From Chthonomonas sp035294165 (GTDB taxonomy: Bacteria; Armatimonadota; Chthonomonadetes; Chthonomonadales; Chthonomonadaceae), in contig NZ_DATGLN010000027.1 of the NCBI RefSeq assembly GCF_035294165.1, positions 1-5,342 on the forward strand: a stretch of 5,342 nucleotides of DNA. The letters are read 5' to 3'. The position numbers and the translations under genes are program-made. The notes beneath the pieces are model-generated. The model did not search any database. It was not told where the DNA came from and was given only the letters and a program-made list of their open reading frames with translations. Shown piece by piece: positions 1 through 5,342 of this stretch. Each line of letters opens with the position of its first letter. Within the stretch, counting starts at the first letter, position 1.

Positions 1-156
1 TCCCAAACGTTTGCAGCGCGAGCAGCGATAGCGGATATAGACATAGGTGGGACCGAACTGTCGCATCAAGTAGCCTTGTCGCACCACATCTCGCTGATAT
101 ATGCGCTGACCACACCGACACCTCAATCCGCGCATCATTGGTTTCTGTTCCTCCAT
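1..156 (-). CDS. Zinc-ribbon-like protein, N-terminal part only (cut by left edge)
   Basis: This is the first 52 codons of a minus-strand gene that runs off the left edge, open from the ATG at 156-154 with no stop. The peptide has a short polar start, then a CRCG motif (C13, C15) and a YRCSRCKRLG motif (C45, C48). The CxC plus CxxC spacing of about 30 residues is what a small zinc ribbon would show. The segment between (QRDVVRQGYLMRQFGPTYVY) could form the connecting strands. Metal binding is inferred; no enzymatic function can be named, and the rest of the protein may carry other domains. The start is uncertain: an in-frame ATG at 231-229 would add 25 arginine-rich residues (MAVAPLLRLKSF...), and neither ATG has a well-placed Shine-Dalgarno. 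I prefer 156 because the polar start leads directly into the cysteine motif. The gene is divergent from the GH27 gene and has a promoter candidate at 264-272. Confidence 0.6.
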   Translation of the reverse strand, partial: MEEQKPMMRGLRCRCGQRIYQRDVVRQGYLMRQFGPTYVYIRYRCSRCKRLG

Positions 157-263
157 GTCGTTGCCCGTGGCTCCGAAAGGCTCGCGAACCCGCGCAAACG
201 ACTTCAAGCGGAGCAGGGGCGCTACCGCCATCGAAGGCTTTTCATAGCGAACCTTCTACTTGA

Positions 264-272
264 ATTATACCA
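264..272 (-). promoter_or_regulatory. Extended -10 promoter for the minus-strand zinc-ribbon gene
   Basis: On the minus strand this reads TGGTATAAT, a perfect -10 hexamer (269-264) with the TG extension one base upstream. No good -35 lies at 17 bp; TTGGCA at 296-291 is 21 bp away, which is long. Transcription would start near 257. This gives a leader of about 26 nt to the ATG at 231 or about 100 nt to the ATG at 156. The exact consensus and the divergent position make this the best promoter in the left part of the window. Confidence 0.55.
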
Positions 273-389
273 TGCCGCGGCCTCTAAAGTTGCCAAGAGA
301 AGACACGATGTGCCACGCCCTTGCCCTGCAGGAGGAAGCAGTCTTAGAAAAGAACTTTCTTTCATCTATTTTAACCAAGGCACTCAACT

Positions 390-1712
390 ATGAAAAGACT
401 TCTACAAAGTGTTCTCTTCTTTTTGCTGTTCGCTCAACCTCAAACTTTCCAAAAAGCCGCAAAGGCTCCGAAACCCTTCATTGGCTGGAGTAGCTGGAGC
501 CTTGAAGCCGTGCGCTCCCCAAACTATAATGGTGAGGACTGGCTCACTGCCGAGCACGTTAGAGAGCAGTCCGATGCCATGCACCGCCTGCTGCAAAAAT
601 ACGGCTATCGCTACATCAATCTCGATTCGGGCTGGAAAGGGGGCTACGACGCTTTTGGTCGCCCTCTGCCCGACCGTAAAAAGTTTCCCGACGGCATCGC
701 CGCCATCGCACGCTATGTACACCAGTACGGCCAAAAGCTCGGCATCTATTACACCGTCGGCATATGGGGCGATCTCTACCAAGCCAACCCCCAAATTCTG
801 GGTACCCCCTACCACCTACGCGACATTCTGGTACAACCGCCCACCCCCGGCAACGGCTGGGTCAACGGGACCTACAAAATAGACTTCTCAAAACCCGCCG
901 CCAAAGCCTATATCGCCTCGATCGCTCAGCAGTTCGCCAACTGGGGAGTAGACCTTCTGAAACTTGACGGAGTGACCCCTGGCTCCGACCATAACGACCT
1001 TTCCATAGATAACCGCGCCGAAGTGGCCGCCTGGGCCCAAGCCCTTCAACAGACCGGACGCCCCATTTGGCTCGAGCTCTCCTGGAATCTCGATGCTCAT
1101 TATGCCGACTTTTGGCAACGCTATGCGAACGGATGGCGCATTAGCGACGATATAGATCGCTACGGCCCTACGCTGACAAGTTGGCCCCAGGTAAGAGCGC
1201 GCTTTGAGGCGGCAGCACGGTGGTACCAAAACGCAGGCCCCACCAGAGGTTGGAACGATTTCGATTCGCTGGACATCGGCAACGGCGCTATGGACGGCCT
1301 CACCGATGCGGAGCGCCAAACCATGATGACGCTCTGGGCCATCGAGTGCTCCCCGCTCTACACCGGCGACGACCTCACCCAGCTCGACTCATATGGCCTT
1401 CAACTGTTGACCAACGCCGAGGTCATCGCCGTAGACCAGGCCGGCCATCTGGCTCATCCGGTGCGTTTCGGCCCCCAGCAAGTATGGGCCATTCAAAACC
1501 CGGATGGCAGCTTCATCGTCGCCCTCTTCAACCTCGACGACCACACGCCGGCTGCGGTTACCGTCGCCTGGTGGGAGCTAGGCCTTACCGGCCCTGTCAA
1601 AGCGCACGACCTTTGGAGCCATCGCGATCTCGGCATCTACAACAATCGCTTCACACAAACTCTAGCCCCTCATGCCTGCTGCCTCGTGCGTCTGATTCCG
1701 CAGAAAAATTAA
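390..1712 (+). CDS. Exported divergent GH27 glycosidase (alpha-galactosidase-like)
   Basis: A 440-aa protein of the glycoside hydrolase 27 family (clan GH-D), which hydrolyses terminal alpha-galactosides or related sugars by a retaining mechanism. Residues 1-15 (MKR, then a hydrophobic stretch to A15) look like a signal peptide, so it probably acts outside the cytoplasm. Family landmarks in order: GWSSWS (32-37, usual GWNSW), INLDSGW (76-82), KFPDGI (98-103), LGIYYTVG (117-124), WGVDLLKLDG (185-194, nucleophile D193), WRISDDID (249-256, acid/base probably D254), GWNDFDSL (287-294), LWAIECSPL (315-323) and NAEVIAVDQ (342-350). A C-terminal beta-sandwich follows (about 360-438). Two oddities: the usual DDGW/DDCW is DSGW, replacing one sugar-binding Asp with S80, and the usual cysteine loop after LGIY is replaced by a longer segment (125-170). 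Substrate is therefore uncertain. The start follows AAGG at 377-380, a weak site. Monocistronic transcription is likely. Confidence 0.85.
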   Translation: MKRLLQSVLFFLLFAQPQTFQKAAKAPKPFIGWSSWSLEAVRSPNYNGEDWLTAEHVREQSDAMHRLLQKYGYRYINLDSGWKGGYDAFGRPLPDRKKFPDGIAAIARYVHQYGQKLGIYYTVGIWGDLYQANPQILGTPYHLRDILVQPPTPGNGWVNGTYKIDFSKPAAKAYIASIAQQFANWGVDLLKLDGVTPGSDHNDLSIDNRAEVAAWAQALQQTGRPIWLELSWNLDAHYADFWQRYANGWRISDDIDRYGPTLTSWPQVRARFEAAARWYQNAGPTRGWNDFDSLDIGNGAMDGLTDAERQTMMTLWAIECSPLYTGDDLTQLDSYGLQLLTNAEVIAVDQAGHLAHPVRFGPQQVWAIQNPDGSFIVALFNLDDHTPAAVTVAWWELGLTGPVKAHDLWSHRDLGIYNNRFTQTLAPHACCLVRLIPQKN

Positions 1713-1731
1713 GGGCTGGCTCTACCAACCC
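1713..1731 (+). terminator. Weak hairpin after the GH27 gene, possible terminator
   Basis: Just after the GH27 stop codon (TAA, 1710-1712), GGGCTGG pairs with CCAACCC across a CTCTA loop, with one C/A mismatch in the stem. The following bases (GTCTTCTCC) are pyrimidine-rich but not a true T tract, so this would be an inefficient intrinsic terminator at best. Its position between a stop codon and the next promoter fits a termination role. Confidence 0.25.
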
Positions 1732-1753
1732 GTCTTCTCCTGCGCACCCAATT

Positions 1754-1765
1754 TTGTGCTATCCT
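1754..1765 (+). promoter_or_regulatory. Extended -10 promoter for the GH16-S4-DUF58 unit
   Basis: The sequence TTGTGCTATCCT contains TGN followed by TATCCT (1760-1765), a four-of-six match to the -10 hexamer with the TG extension. No -35 is visible at 17 bp (CTCCTG). A transcript from about 1772 would have a leader of about 34 nt before the GH16 start. The same layout occurs upstream of mreB (4245-4256), which raises confidence in both. Confidence 0.5.
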
Positions 1766-1792
1766 AGAATGGAACGTTTCGATAGACTCTCT

Positions 1793-1797
1793 AGGAG
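1793..1797 (+). promoter_or_regulatory. Ribosome binding site choosing the GH16 start
   Basis: AGGAG sits 8 bases before the ATG at 1806. A competing ATG at 1801 is in a different frame and only 3 bases from this site, so 1806 is the start that fits both spacing and the signal peptide that follows. Confidence 0.65.
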
Positions 1798-1805
1798 CTA
1801 ATGCC

Positions 1806-2642
1806 ATGTGGCGTGCTGTTGCCAAAACCCTACCGGTTGCCTTCGCCCTCTCTTGCACCATCCTTAACCTCGTTGCTGCCCGCGCCATCCCTCAAACCGA
1901 GCCGGGTGTGAACCATAACGATCAGGCCGACCTCGCCTCCCTCCCGCATGTAACCGACCCGCGAACGCTTGGCTATCACCTCACCTTCGACGATGAGTTC
2001 AAAGGCAACAAACTCGACACCTCCAAATGGATCGACTCCTACCCCGATGGCGTGCGTACCCATAGCAACGGGGAACAAGAGTACTATGCGCCCGATGGCT
2101 ATCGCGTGCACAACGGCCACCTCGAACTCATCGCCGAACGGCGCTCTATGGGTGGCATGCCCTATACCTCCGGCATCGTCACCACCTACGGGAAGTTCGC
2201 CCAAGAGTATGGGTGGTTCGAAATTCGCGCCAAATTCCCGAAGGGGAAGGGTCTATGGCCTGCCTTCTGGCTGCTGCCCGCCGATAAAAGCTGGCCGCCC
2301 GAAATAGATGTTTTGGAGATTCTAGGCCATCAACCCAACAAGGTCTATATGACAAACCACTACGTGGGCGAAGATAGCAGCCATGTGGGCGATGGCGGCA
2401 ACTTCGTAGGCCCCGATTTCTCCGCCGCTTACCACACCTTTGCGCTTCAGTGGACCCCCACCGCCCTCACCTGGTACGTGGATGGGGTACCCCGATTTCG
2501 TACAACGCGCCATGTTCCTCATGTGCCTATGTATCTCTTGGTGAATCTCGCCGTAGGCGGCTATTGGCCGGGCATGCCCGACGATACCACCCACTTCCCT
2601 GCCATCATGTACGTGAAGTATGTGCGCGTCTACCAAAAGTAA
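1806..2642 (+). CDS. Secreted GH16 beta-glucanase (laminarinase/EPS-depolymerase type)
   Basis: A 278-aa single-domain glycoside hydrolase family 16 enzyme, which cleaves internal beta-1,3 or beta-1,3/1,4 linkages in glucans and some exopolysaccharides by a retaining mechanism. Residues 1-27 form a signal peptide (MWR, hydrophobic core about 9-24, cleavage probably after ARA27), so the enzyme is exported. C17 does not sit in a good lipobox. The beta-jelly-roll starts at YHLTFDDEF (57-65) and NKLDTSKW (68-75). The family signature is PPEIDVLEILG (164-174): E166 nucleophile, D168 helper and E171 acid/base, in the beta-bulge arrangement of laminarinases. Aromatic subsite residues include WPAFWLL (151-157). 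The protein ends with VKYVRVYQK, the usual last strand of the fold, so it is full length with no carbohydrate-binding module. Exact substrate cannot be told; the EIDVLEILG form also occurs in exopolysaccharide depolymerases. Its stop codon overlaps the next start. Confidence 0.92.
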   Translation: MWRAVAKTLPVAFALSCTILNLVAARAIPQTEPGVNHNDQADLASLPHVTDPRTLGYHLTFDDEFKGNKLDTSKWIDSYPDGVRTHSNGEQEYYAPDGYRVHNGHLELIAERRSMGGMPYTSGIVTTYGKFAQEYGWFEIRAKFPKGKGLWPAFWLLPADKSWPPEIDVLEILGHQPNKVYMTNHYVGEDSSHVGDGGNFVGPDFSAAYHTFALQWTPTALTWYVDGVPRFRTTRHVPHVPMYLLVNLAVGGYWPGMPDDTTHFPAIMYVKYVRVYQK

Positions 2643-2869
2643 TGCATAGAACCCTTGTGCCCCTGCGAGAAGAATACATCACCTTGGGTCAACTGCTGAA
2701 GCTGGTAGGAGCCATCCCTACCGGAGGGGCTGCACGCGCCTTCCTGACCACCACAACCGTCTACGTGAACGGAGAACCCGAAAACCGGCGTGGACGCAAA
2801 CTCTACCCCGGCGATATGGTGTCGTTCGATAACACAACCTACCTGCTCACCAAAGGAGAGAACCCTTGA
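2642..2869 (+). CDS. yaaA: YaaA-type S4 RNA-binding domain protein
   Basis: A 75-aa protein that is essentially one S4 domain, the small RNA-binding fold of ribosomal protein S4. It resembles B. subtilis YaaA (RlbA), which lies between dnaN and recF in many Gram-positive bacteria; E. coli yaaA is an unrelated gene. Matching features are YITLGQLLKLVGAI (12-25), TGGAARAFL (27-35), VYVNGEPENRRGRKL (40-54) and PGDMV (56-60). The Arg/Lys-rich NRRGRK loop is the expected RNA-contacting surface. The true start is the ATG at 2642: it overlaps the GH16 stop by one base (TAATG), and upstream in-frame starts would only add residues read from the GH16 gene in another frame. No Shine-Dalgarno precedes it, so translation probably depends on ribosomes finishing GH16. 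A role in ribosome assembly or RNA binding is inferred from the family. The absence of dnaN or recF neighbours is notable. Confidence 0.85.
   Translation: MHRTLVPLREEYITLGQLLKLVGAIPTGGAARAFLTTTTVYVNGEPENRRGRKLYPGDMVSFDNTTYLLTKGENP
2853..2858 (+). promoter_or_regulatory. Strong ribosome binding site fixing a TTG start for DUF58
   Basis: AAGGAG lies 7 bases before the TTG at 2866 and is the best Shine-Dalgarno in the window. It lies inside the end of the S4 gene and supports the TTG start, whose second and third bases belong to the TGA stop of that gene. Confidence 0.75.
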
Positions 2870-4182
2870 TCTTTCAACGGCGATGGCTCCTGCTCTTCTT
2901 TTTGGGAACCGGCTTCTTCCTCGCCAGTGGTCTTCTGCCCTGGTTGCGCTGGGTCGGCATCGGGTGGGCGTTAGGGCTTACAGCGCTTGCCCTGCTTGAT
3001 TGGGCTTTCCTGCCCCCAAACTCCGCCTTCGATGTCTACCGCGAGGTGGATGAACGACTAGCCCTCGACAACCCCGTCCCCGTCTGCCTCACGGTGCGCA
3101 ACTTCAGCACGCGCCCCCTCCATGTCGAGCTGCTTGATGCCCCACCCGAGTCGCTCCAAAACGATCTTCCCGACCTCCCTTTCACCCTTCATGTTCCGGC
3201 TTCGAGCCGACAAACGGTGACCTATCACCTTCACCCAAACCGCCGCGGCGACTACGCCTTCGCCGACATCACGGTGCGCCTCTTTGGCCGCCTCGGTTTT
3301 GTGGGACGCACCGCCTCTATCCCGGCCGTGCAGGTGGTTAAGGTCTATCCGGGTCTGCGCGAGCTGGCCCATTTTAACCTGGCAGCCCAACGCCGCCAAC
3401 TGCAGCAGTTAGGAGTGCGGCGCGCCTATCGCCATGGCATCGGCAGCGAATTCGAAAGCCTGCGCGACTACGTGCCCGACGACGAAATTCGCCATATAGA
3501 CTGGAAGGCCACCGCACGTAAGGGACATCTTGTAACCCGTCAGTACGAGCTGGAACGCTCCCAAAATATCCTGATTATGCTGGACGTGGGGCGCACCATG
3601 TGGGGCGAACTGGAGGGCCGGGCGAAAATAGATTACGCCATTCAGGCCGCCCTCCTCTTGGCCTATGTGGCCTCCTTCTTCGACGATAGGGTGGGGTTGC
3701 TCGCCTTTTCTAATCGCATCCATACCTTCCTCCCTCCACGTCGCGGGCGCCAACAGAGCTACGCCGTTCTCGAAGCCCTCCACAACCTCTACGCCGACCT
3801 TGAGGAACCGAACTACCGTGCCGCTTTCCATTTTCTCGAAGGGCGCTGGCCACGCCGCTCCCTGTTGATCTGCTTCACCGATCTTTGGGACCCCGTCTCC
3901 GCCCGCACCCTCATCTCCACCCTCGCTGCCCAGCAGCCGCGCCATCTGCCCGTTGCCGTCACCCTGCTTAACACCACCTGGGTGCGCGCCCGTGAGCAGC
4001 CTCCGGCAAGCGCCGAGGCGATTTTTCAAAAGGTCGCCGCTCTCGAAACCCTCCAACAGCGTGAACAGGCCCTGCGCCTATTGGCGCAAAAAGGGGTTTT
4101 AGTGGTAGATTCTTCTGCAGAGAAACTGTCGGTCGAGTTGGTGAACCGTTATTTGGAGATCAAAGAGCGCATGTTGCTCTAA
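2866..4182 (+). CDS. DUF58 membrane protein with VWA-like domain
   Basis: A 438-aa member of the DUF58 family, usually encoded beside a MoxR-type AAA ATPase and thought to help assemble or activate envelope or metal-dependent proteins. Two hydrophobic segments near the N-terminus (about 7-26 and 30-48) should form a membrane hairpin. A beta-rich region follows (about 55-160). The family core is GIGSEFESLRDYVPDDEIRH (191-210) followed by IDWKATAR (211-218) and LVTRQYELE (222-230). The rest resembles a von Willebrand factor A domain: ILIMLDVGRTM (235-245) sits where the metal-binding DxSxS motif would be, but reads D-x-G-x-T, so metal binding may be weak or lost. Later strands are DRVGLLAFS (274-282) and SLLICFTDL (332-340). 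The start is TTG, with an excellent AAGGAG site, overlapping the S4 stop by 4 bases. No MoxR gene is visible on either side. Function is unproven. Confidence 0.88.
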   Translation: MIFQRRWLLLFFLGTGFFLASGLLPWLRWVGIGWALGLTALALLDWAFLPPNSAFDVYREVDERLALDNPVPVCLTVRNFSTRPLHVELLDAPPESLQNDLPDLPFTLHVPASSRQTVTYHLHPNRRGDYAFADITVRLFGRLGFVGRTASIPAVQVVKVYPGLRELAHFNLAAQRRQLQQLGVRRAYRHGIGSEFESLRDYVPDDEIRHIDWKATARKGHLVTRQYELERSQNILIMLDVGRTMWGELEGRAKIDYAIQAALLLAYVASFFDDRVGLLAFSNRIHTFLPPRRGRQQSYAVLEALHNLYADLEEPNYRAAFHFLEGRWPRRSLLICFTDLWDPVSARTLISTLAAQQPRHLPVAVTLLNTTWVRAREQPPASAEAIFQKVAALETLQQREQALRLLAQKGVLVVDSSAEKLSVELVNRYLEIKERMLL

Positions 4183-4193
4183 AAAGCAGGGAA

Positions 4194-4206
4194 TGCAAAT
4201 TTTGCA
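4194..4206. repeat. Perfect inverted repeat TGCAAA-T-TTTGCA before mreB
   Basis: Two 6-base arms separated by one base form an exact palindrome 12 bases after the DUF58 stop. It is AT-rich with only two GC pairs per arm half-site region and has no T tract, so it is a poor terminator. It overlaps a possible -35 hexamer (TTGCAA, 4202-4207). A dimeric regulator binding site is a reasonable reading, though chance cannot be excluded. Confidence 0.4.
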
Positions 4207-4230
4207 AACCTGACGTAAAAATCCTATTTT
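4202..4230 (+). promoter_or_regulatory. Possible second mreB promoter (-35/-10 pair)
   Basis: TTGCAA (4202-4207) and TATTTT (4225-4230) are separated by exactly 17 bases, and each matches four of six consensus positions. It lies upstream of the stronger extended -10 at 4245-4256. If both are real, mreB would have tandem promoters, the upstream one overlapping the palindrome. Confidence 0.3.
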
Positions 4231-4244
4231 CTAATTCAGGTGAA

Positions 4245-4256
4245 TTGTGTCATAAT
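4245..4256 (+). promoter_or_regulatory. Extended -10 promoter for mreB
   Basis: TTGTGTCATAAT includes TGT followed by CATAAT (4251-4256), five of six matches to the -10 hexamer with the TG extension. Transcription would begin near 4263, giving a leader of about 33 nt. Because this element includes the TTG at 4245, that codon cannot start MreB on transcripts made from it. Confidence 0.55.
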
Positions 4257-4279
4257 GTACGAGATTGCGAGCCGAGCCT

Positions 4280-4285
4280 GGGGAG
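4280..4285 (+). promoter_or_regulatory. Ribosome binding site choosing a GTG start for mreB
   Basis: GGGGAG lies 10 bases before the GTG at 4296. It is the only Shine-Dalgarno-like run between the promoter and the conserved MreB N-terminus, and it selects GTG over the upstream TTG at 4245 and the internal ATG at 4341. Confidence 0.6.
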
Positions 4286-4295
4286 ACGTAGAGCT

Positions 4296-5339
4296 GTGCT
4301 GACTTTACTGCGCGAGACGCTAGGGCGCTTCTCTCGCGATATGGGGATCGACCTGGGAACCGCCAACACGTTGGTGCATGTGCGGGGCAAGGGCATCCTT
4401 TTACGTGAGCCTTCTGTGGTGGCCATCGCCACCGATACAGGAAAACCCATCGCCGTCGGAGAAGAGGCCAAACGCATGCTGGGCCGAACGCCCAGCAGCA
4501 TTGTTGCTATCCGCCCGTTGCGCGACGGAGTGATCTCCGACTTCGAGCAGACCGAGGCGATGATCCGCTACTTCATCCAAAAGGTCTACCGCCGAAACGC
4601 GCTCTTGCCGCCGAGGGTGGTGGTTGGCGTCCCTTCCGGCGTCACGGAGGTTGAAGAGCGCGCGGTCATCGAGGCCACGCGAAAAGCGGGTGCGCGCGAA
4701 GCCTATACCATCGAGGAACCGATGGCTGCGGCCATCGGGGCCGGTTTGCCCGTCTCCGAGGCGACCGGCTCGATGATCGTGGACATCGGCGGCGGCACCA
4801 CCGAAGTGGCCGTCATCTCACTGGGCGATATTGTGGTGAGCCGCTCCGTGCGCGTGGCCGGCGATGAGATAGATGAAGCCATTGTTAACTATGTGCGCCG
4901 CACCTACAATCTTTCCATCGGAGACCGCATGGCCGAAGAGGTGAAGATCGCCATCGGCTCCGCCTATCCATCCGGCCCCGATAAACAGTACGAAGTGCGC
5001 GGGCGCGACCTGCTCTCCGGGCTTCCACGCAGTGCCCTGCTTACCAGCTGCGAAATTCGCGAGGCCATACAAGAGCCGGTTCACACCATCGTCGAGGCCG
5101 TGAAAATGACGCTGGAAAGCACCCCCCCAGAGCTTGCAGCCGACATCTACGAACAGGGCATTACCCTCGCCGGAGGCGGTGCTCTTTTGGAGGGGCTAGA
5201 CAAACTGCTGGCCCGTGAAACCTGCATGCCCGTCCACATCGCTCCAGACCCGCTATGCTGTGTGGTGTTGGGCGCCGGCCGCTTCCTAGAAGAGCTAGAA
5301 GCCAACCCCGCCATGCGTCGTGCCCTTCGAGGGCGCTAG
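4296..5339 (+). CDS. mreB: Rod shape-determining protein MreB
   Basis: MreB is the bacterial actin homologue: it polymerises on the inner face of the membrane and guides the peptidoglycan elongation machinery, setting rod shape. From the GTG start it is 347 aa, the usual family length. Actin-fold motifs are complete: phosphate-1 GIDLGTANTL (17-26), VGEEAKRMLGRTP (54-66), GVPSG (111-115), TIEEPMAAAIGAG (138-150), phosphate-2 MIVDIGGGTTEV (160-171), EEVKIAIGSA (214-223) and the adenosine motif LAGGGALLEG (291-300). The N-terminal LTLLRETLGRFSRD may be an amphipathic membrane-contacting helix. An upstream in-frame TTG (4245) was rejected: it lies in the promoter and would add 17 residues unlike any MreB start. 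The gene has its own promoter and is separated from DUF58 by 113 bases. It is complete, ending three bases before the window edge; mreC would be expected next. It could be an Mbl/MreBH-type paralogue, which only comparison can settle. Confidence 0.95.
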   Translation: MLTLLRETLGRFSRDMGIDLGTANTLVHVRGKGILLREPSVVAIATDTGKPIAVGEEAKRMLGRTPSSIVAIRPLRDGVISDFEQTEAMIRYFIQKVYRRNALLPPRVVVGVPSGVTEVEERAVIEATRKAGAREAYTIEEPMAAAIGAGLPVSEATGSMIVDIGGGTTEVAVISLGDIVVSRSVRVAGDEIDEAIVNYVRRTYNLSIGDRMAEEVKIAIGSAYPSGPDKQYEVRGRDLLSGLPRSALLTSCEIREAIQEPVHTIVEAVKMTLESTPPELAADIYEQGITLAGGGALLEGLDKLLARETCMPVHIAPDPLCCVVLGAGRFLEELEANPAMRRALRGR

Positions 5340-5342
5340 CCC

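Noticed and set aside
4..13. Palindrome CAAACGTTTG resembling the core of LacI-family operators
   Set aside because: It lies inside the zinc-ribbon codons far from any start, and a 10-base palindrome is not unusual by chance.
331..336. GGAGGA, a strong Shine-Dalgarno-like run
   Set aside because: No start codon follows at a usable distance; the next bases reach a TAG, and the GH27 start is more than 50 bases away.
344..372. TTAGAA and TATTTT as a promoter for the GH27 gene
   Set aside because: The 17-base spacing is right, but the -35 matches only three of six positions and there is no TG extension. Transcript start would be only about 10 bases from the ATG.
76..393. 105-codon plus-strand frame in the left region
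   Set aside because: It runs antisense to the zinc-ribbon codons, has low-complexity His/Arg-rich composition, no ribosome site and no recognisable motif, and ends within the GH27 start codon.
1220..1801. 193-codon plus-strand frame overlapping the end of GH27
   Set aside because: It is Arg/Pro/Ser-rich, typical of an out-of-frame reading, while the GH27 frame keeps family motifs to its end.
3409..4056. 215-codon minus-strand frame inside the DUF58 gene
   Set aside because: The plus strand here encodes the conserved DUF58 core. The antisense frame is Gly/Glu-rich without motifs, as expected from codon bias of a GC-rich gene.
5322..5342. Competing small hairpins around the mreB stop codon (GCCCTTCGAGGGC and GGGCGCTAGCCC)
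   Set aside because: Stems are only 4-5 bp, partly coding, and the window ends before any T tract could be seen, so termination cannot be judged.

Overview
The window is a compact stretch of bacterial chromosome with moderately high GC. It carries five complete plus-strand genes, plus the 5' end of one minus-strand gene cut by the left edge. Gene content is a divergent GH27 glycosidase, a secreted GH16 glucanase, a YaaA-like S4 protein, a DUF58 protein and MreB. The MreB N-terminus and the density of exported glycosidases suggest a rod-shaped, plant-polysaccharide-degrading, possibly thermophilic bacterium. An Armatimonadota member such as Chthonomonas would fit. This assignment is inference from general resemblance; no rRNA or other lineage marker is present.

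Layout. Positions 1-156 (minus) hold a zinc-ribbon-like N-terminus; an extended -10 promoter (264-272, minus) lies upstream of it. Positions 157-389 are a divergent intergenic region with no convincing plus-strand promoter. Positions 390-1712 encode an exported GH27 protein. Positions 1713-1805 form a short gap with a weak hairpin and then an extended -10 promoter. Positions 1806-4182 form a tightly packed three-gene unit of GH16 glucanase, S4 protein (75 aa) and DUF58 protein, whose reading frames overlap by 1 and 4 bases. Positions 4183-4295 are an intergenic region with a perfect inverted repeat, a possible -35/-10 pair and a clear extended -10. Positions 4296-5339 encode MreB, probably the first gene of a morphogenesis operon continuing past the right edge.

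How the genes relate. The two glycosidases are both exported and could jointly attack plant or microbial polysaccharides, but they appear to be separately transcribed. The GH16, S4 and DUF58 genes look translationally coupled, although their families have no known shared function. The extended -10 elements upstream of GH16 and mreB share the form TTGTGN(T/C)ATNNT and give nearly equal predicted 5' leaders (about 33-34 nt). This suggests the host's housekeeping promoter style here relies on the extended -10.

No RNA genes, CRISPR arrays, insertion sequences or clear mobile-element boundaries were seen. I found no strong case for a wholly new system. The points most worth following are the altered active site of the GH27 protein, the unusual coupled GH16-S4-DUF58 unit, and the palindrome in front of mreB.
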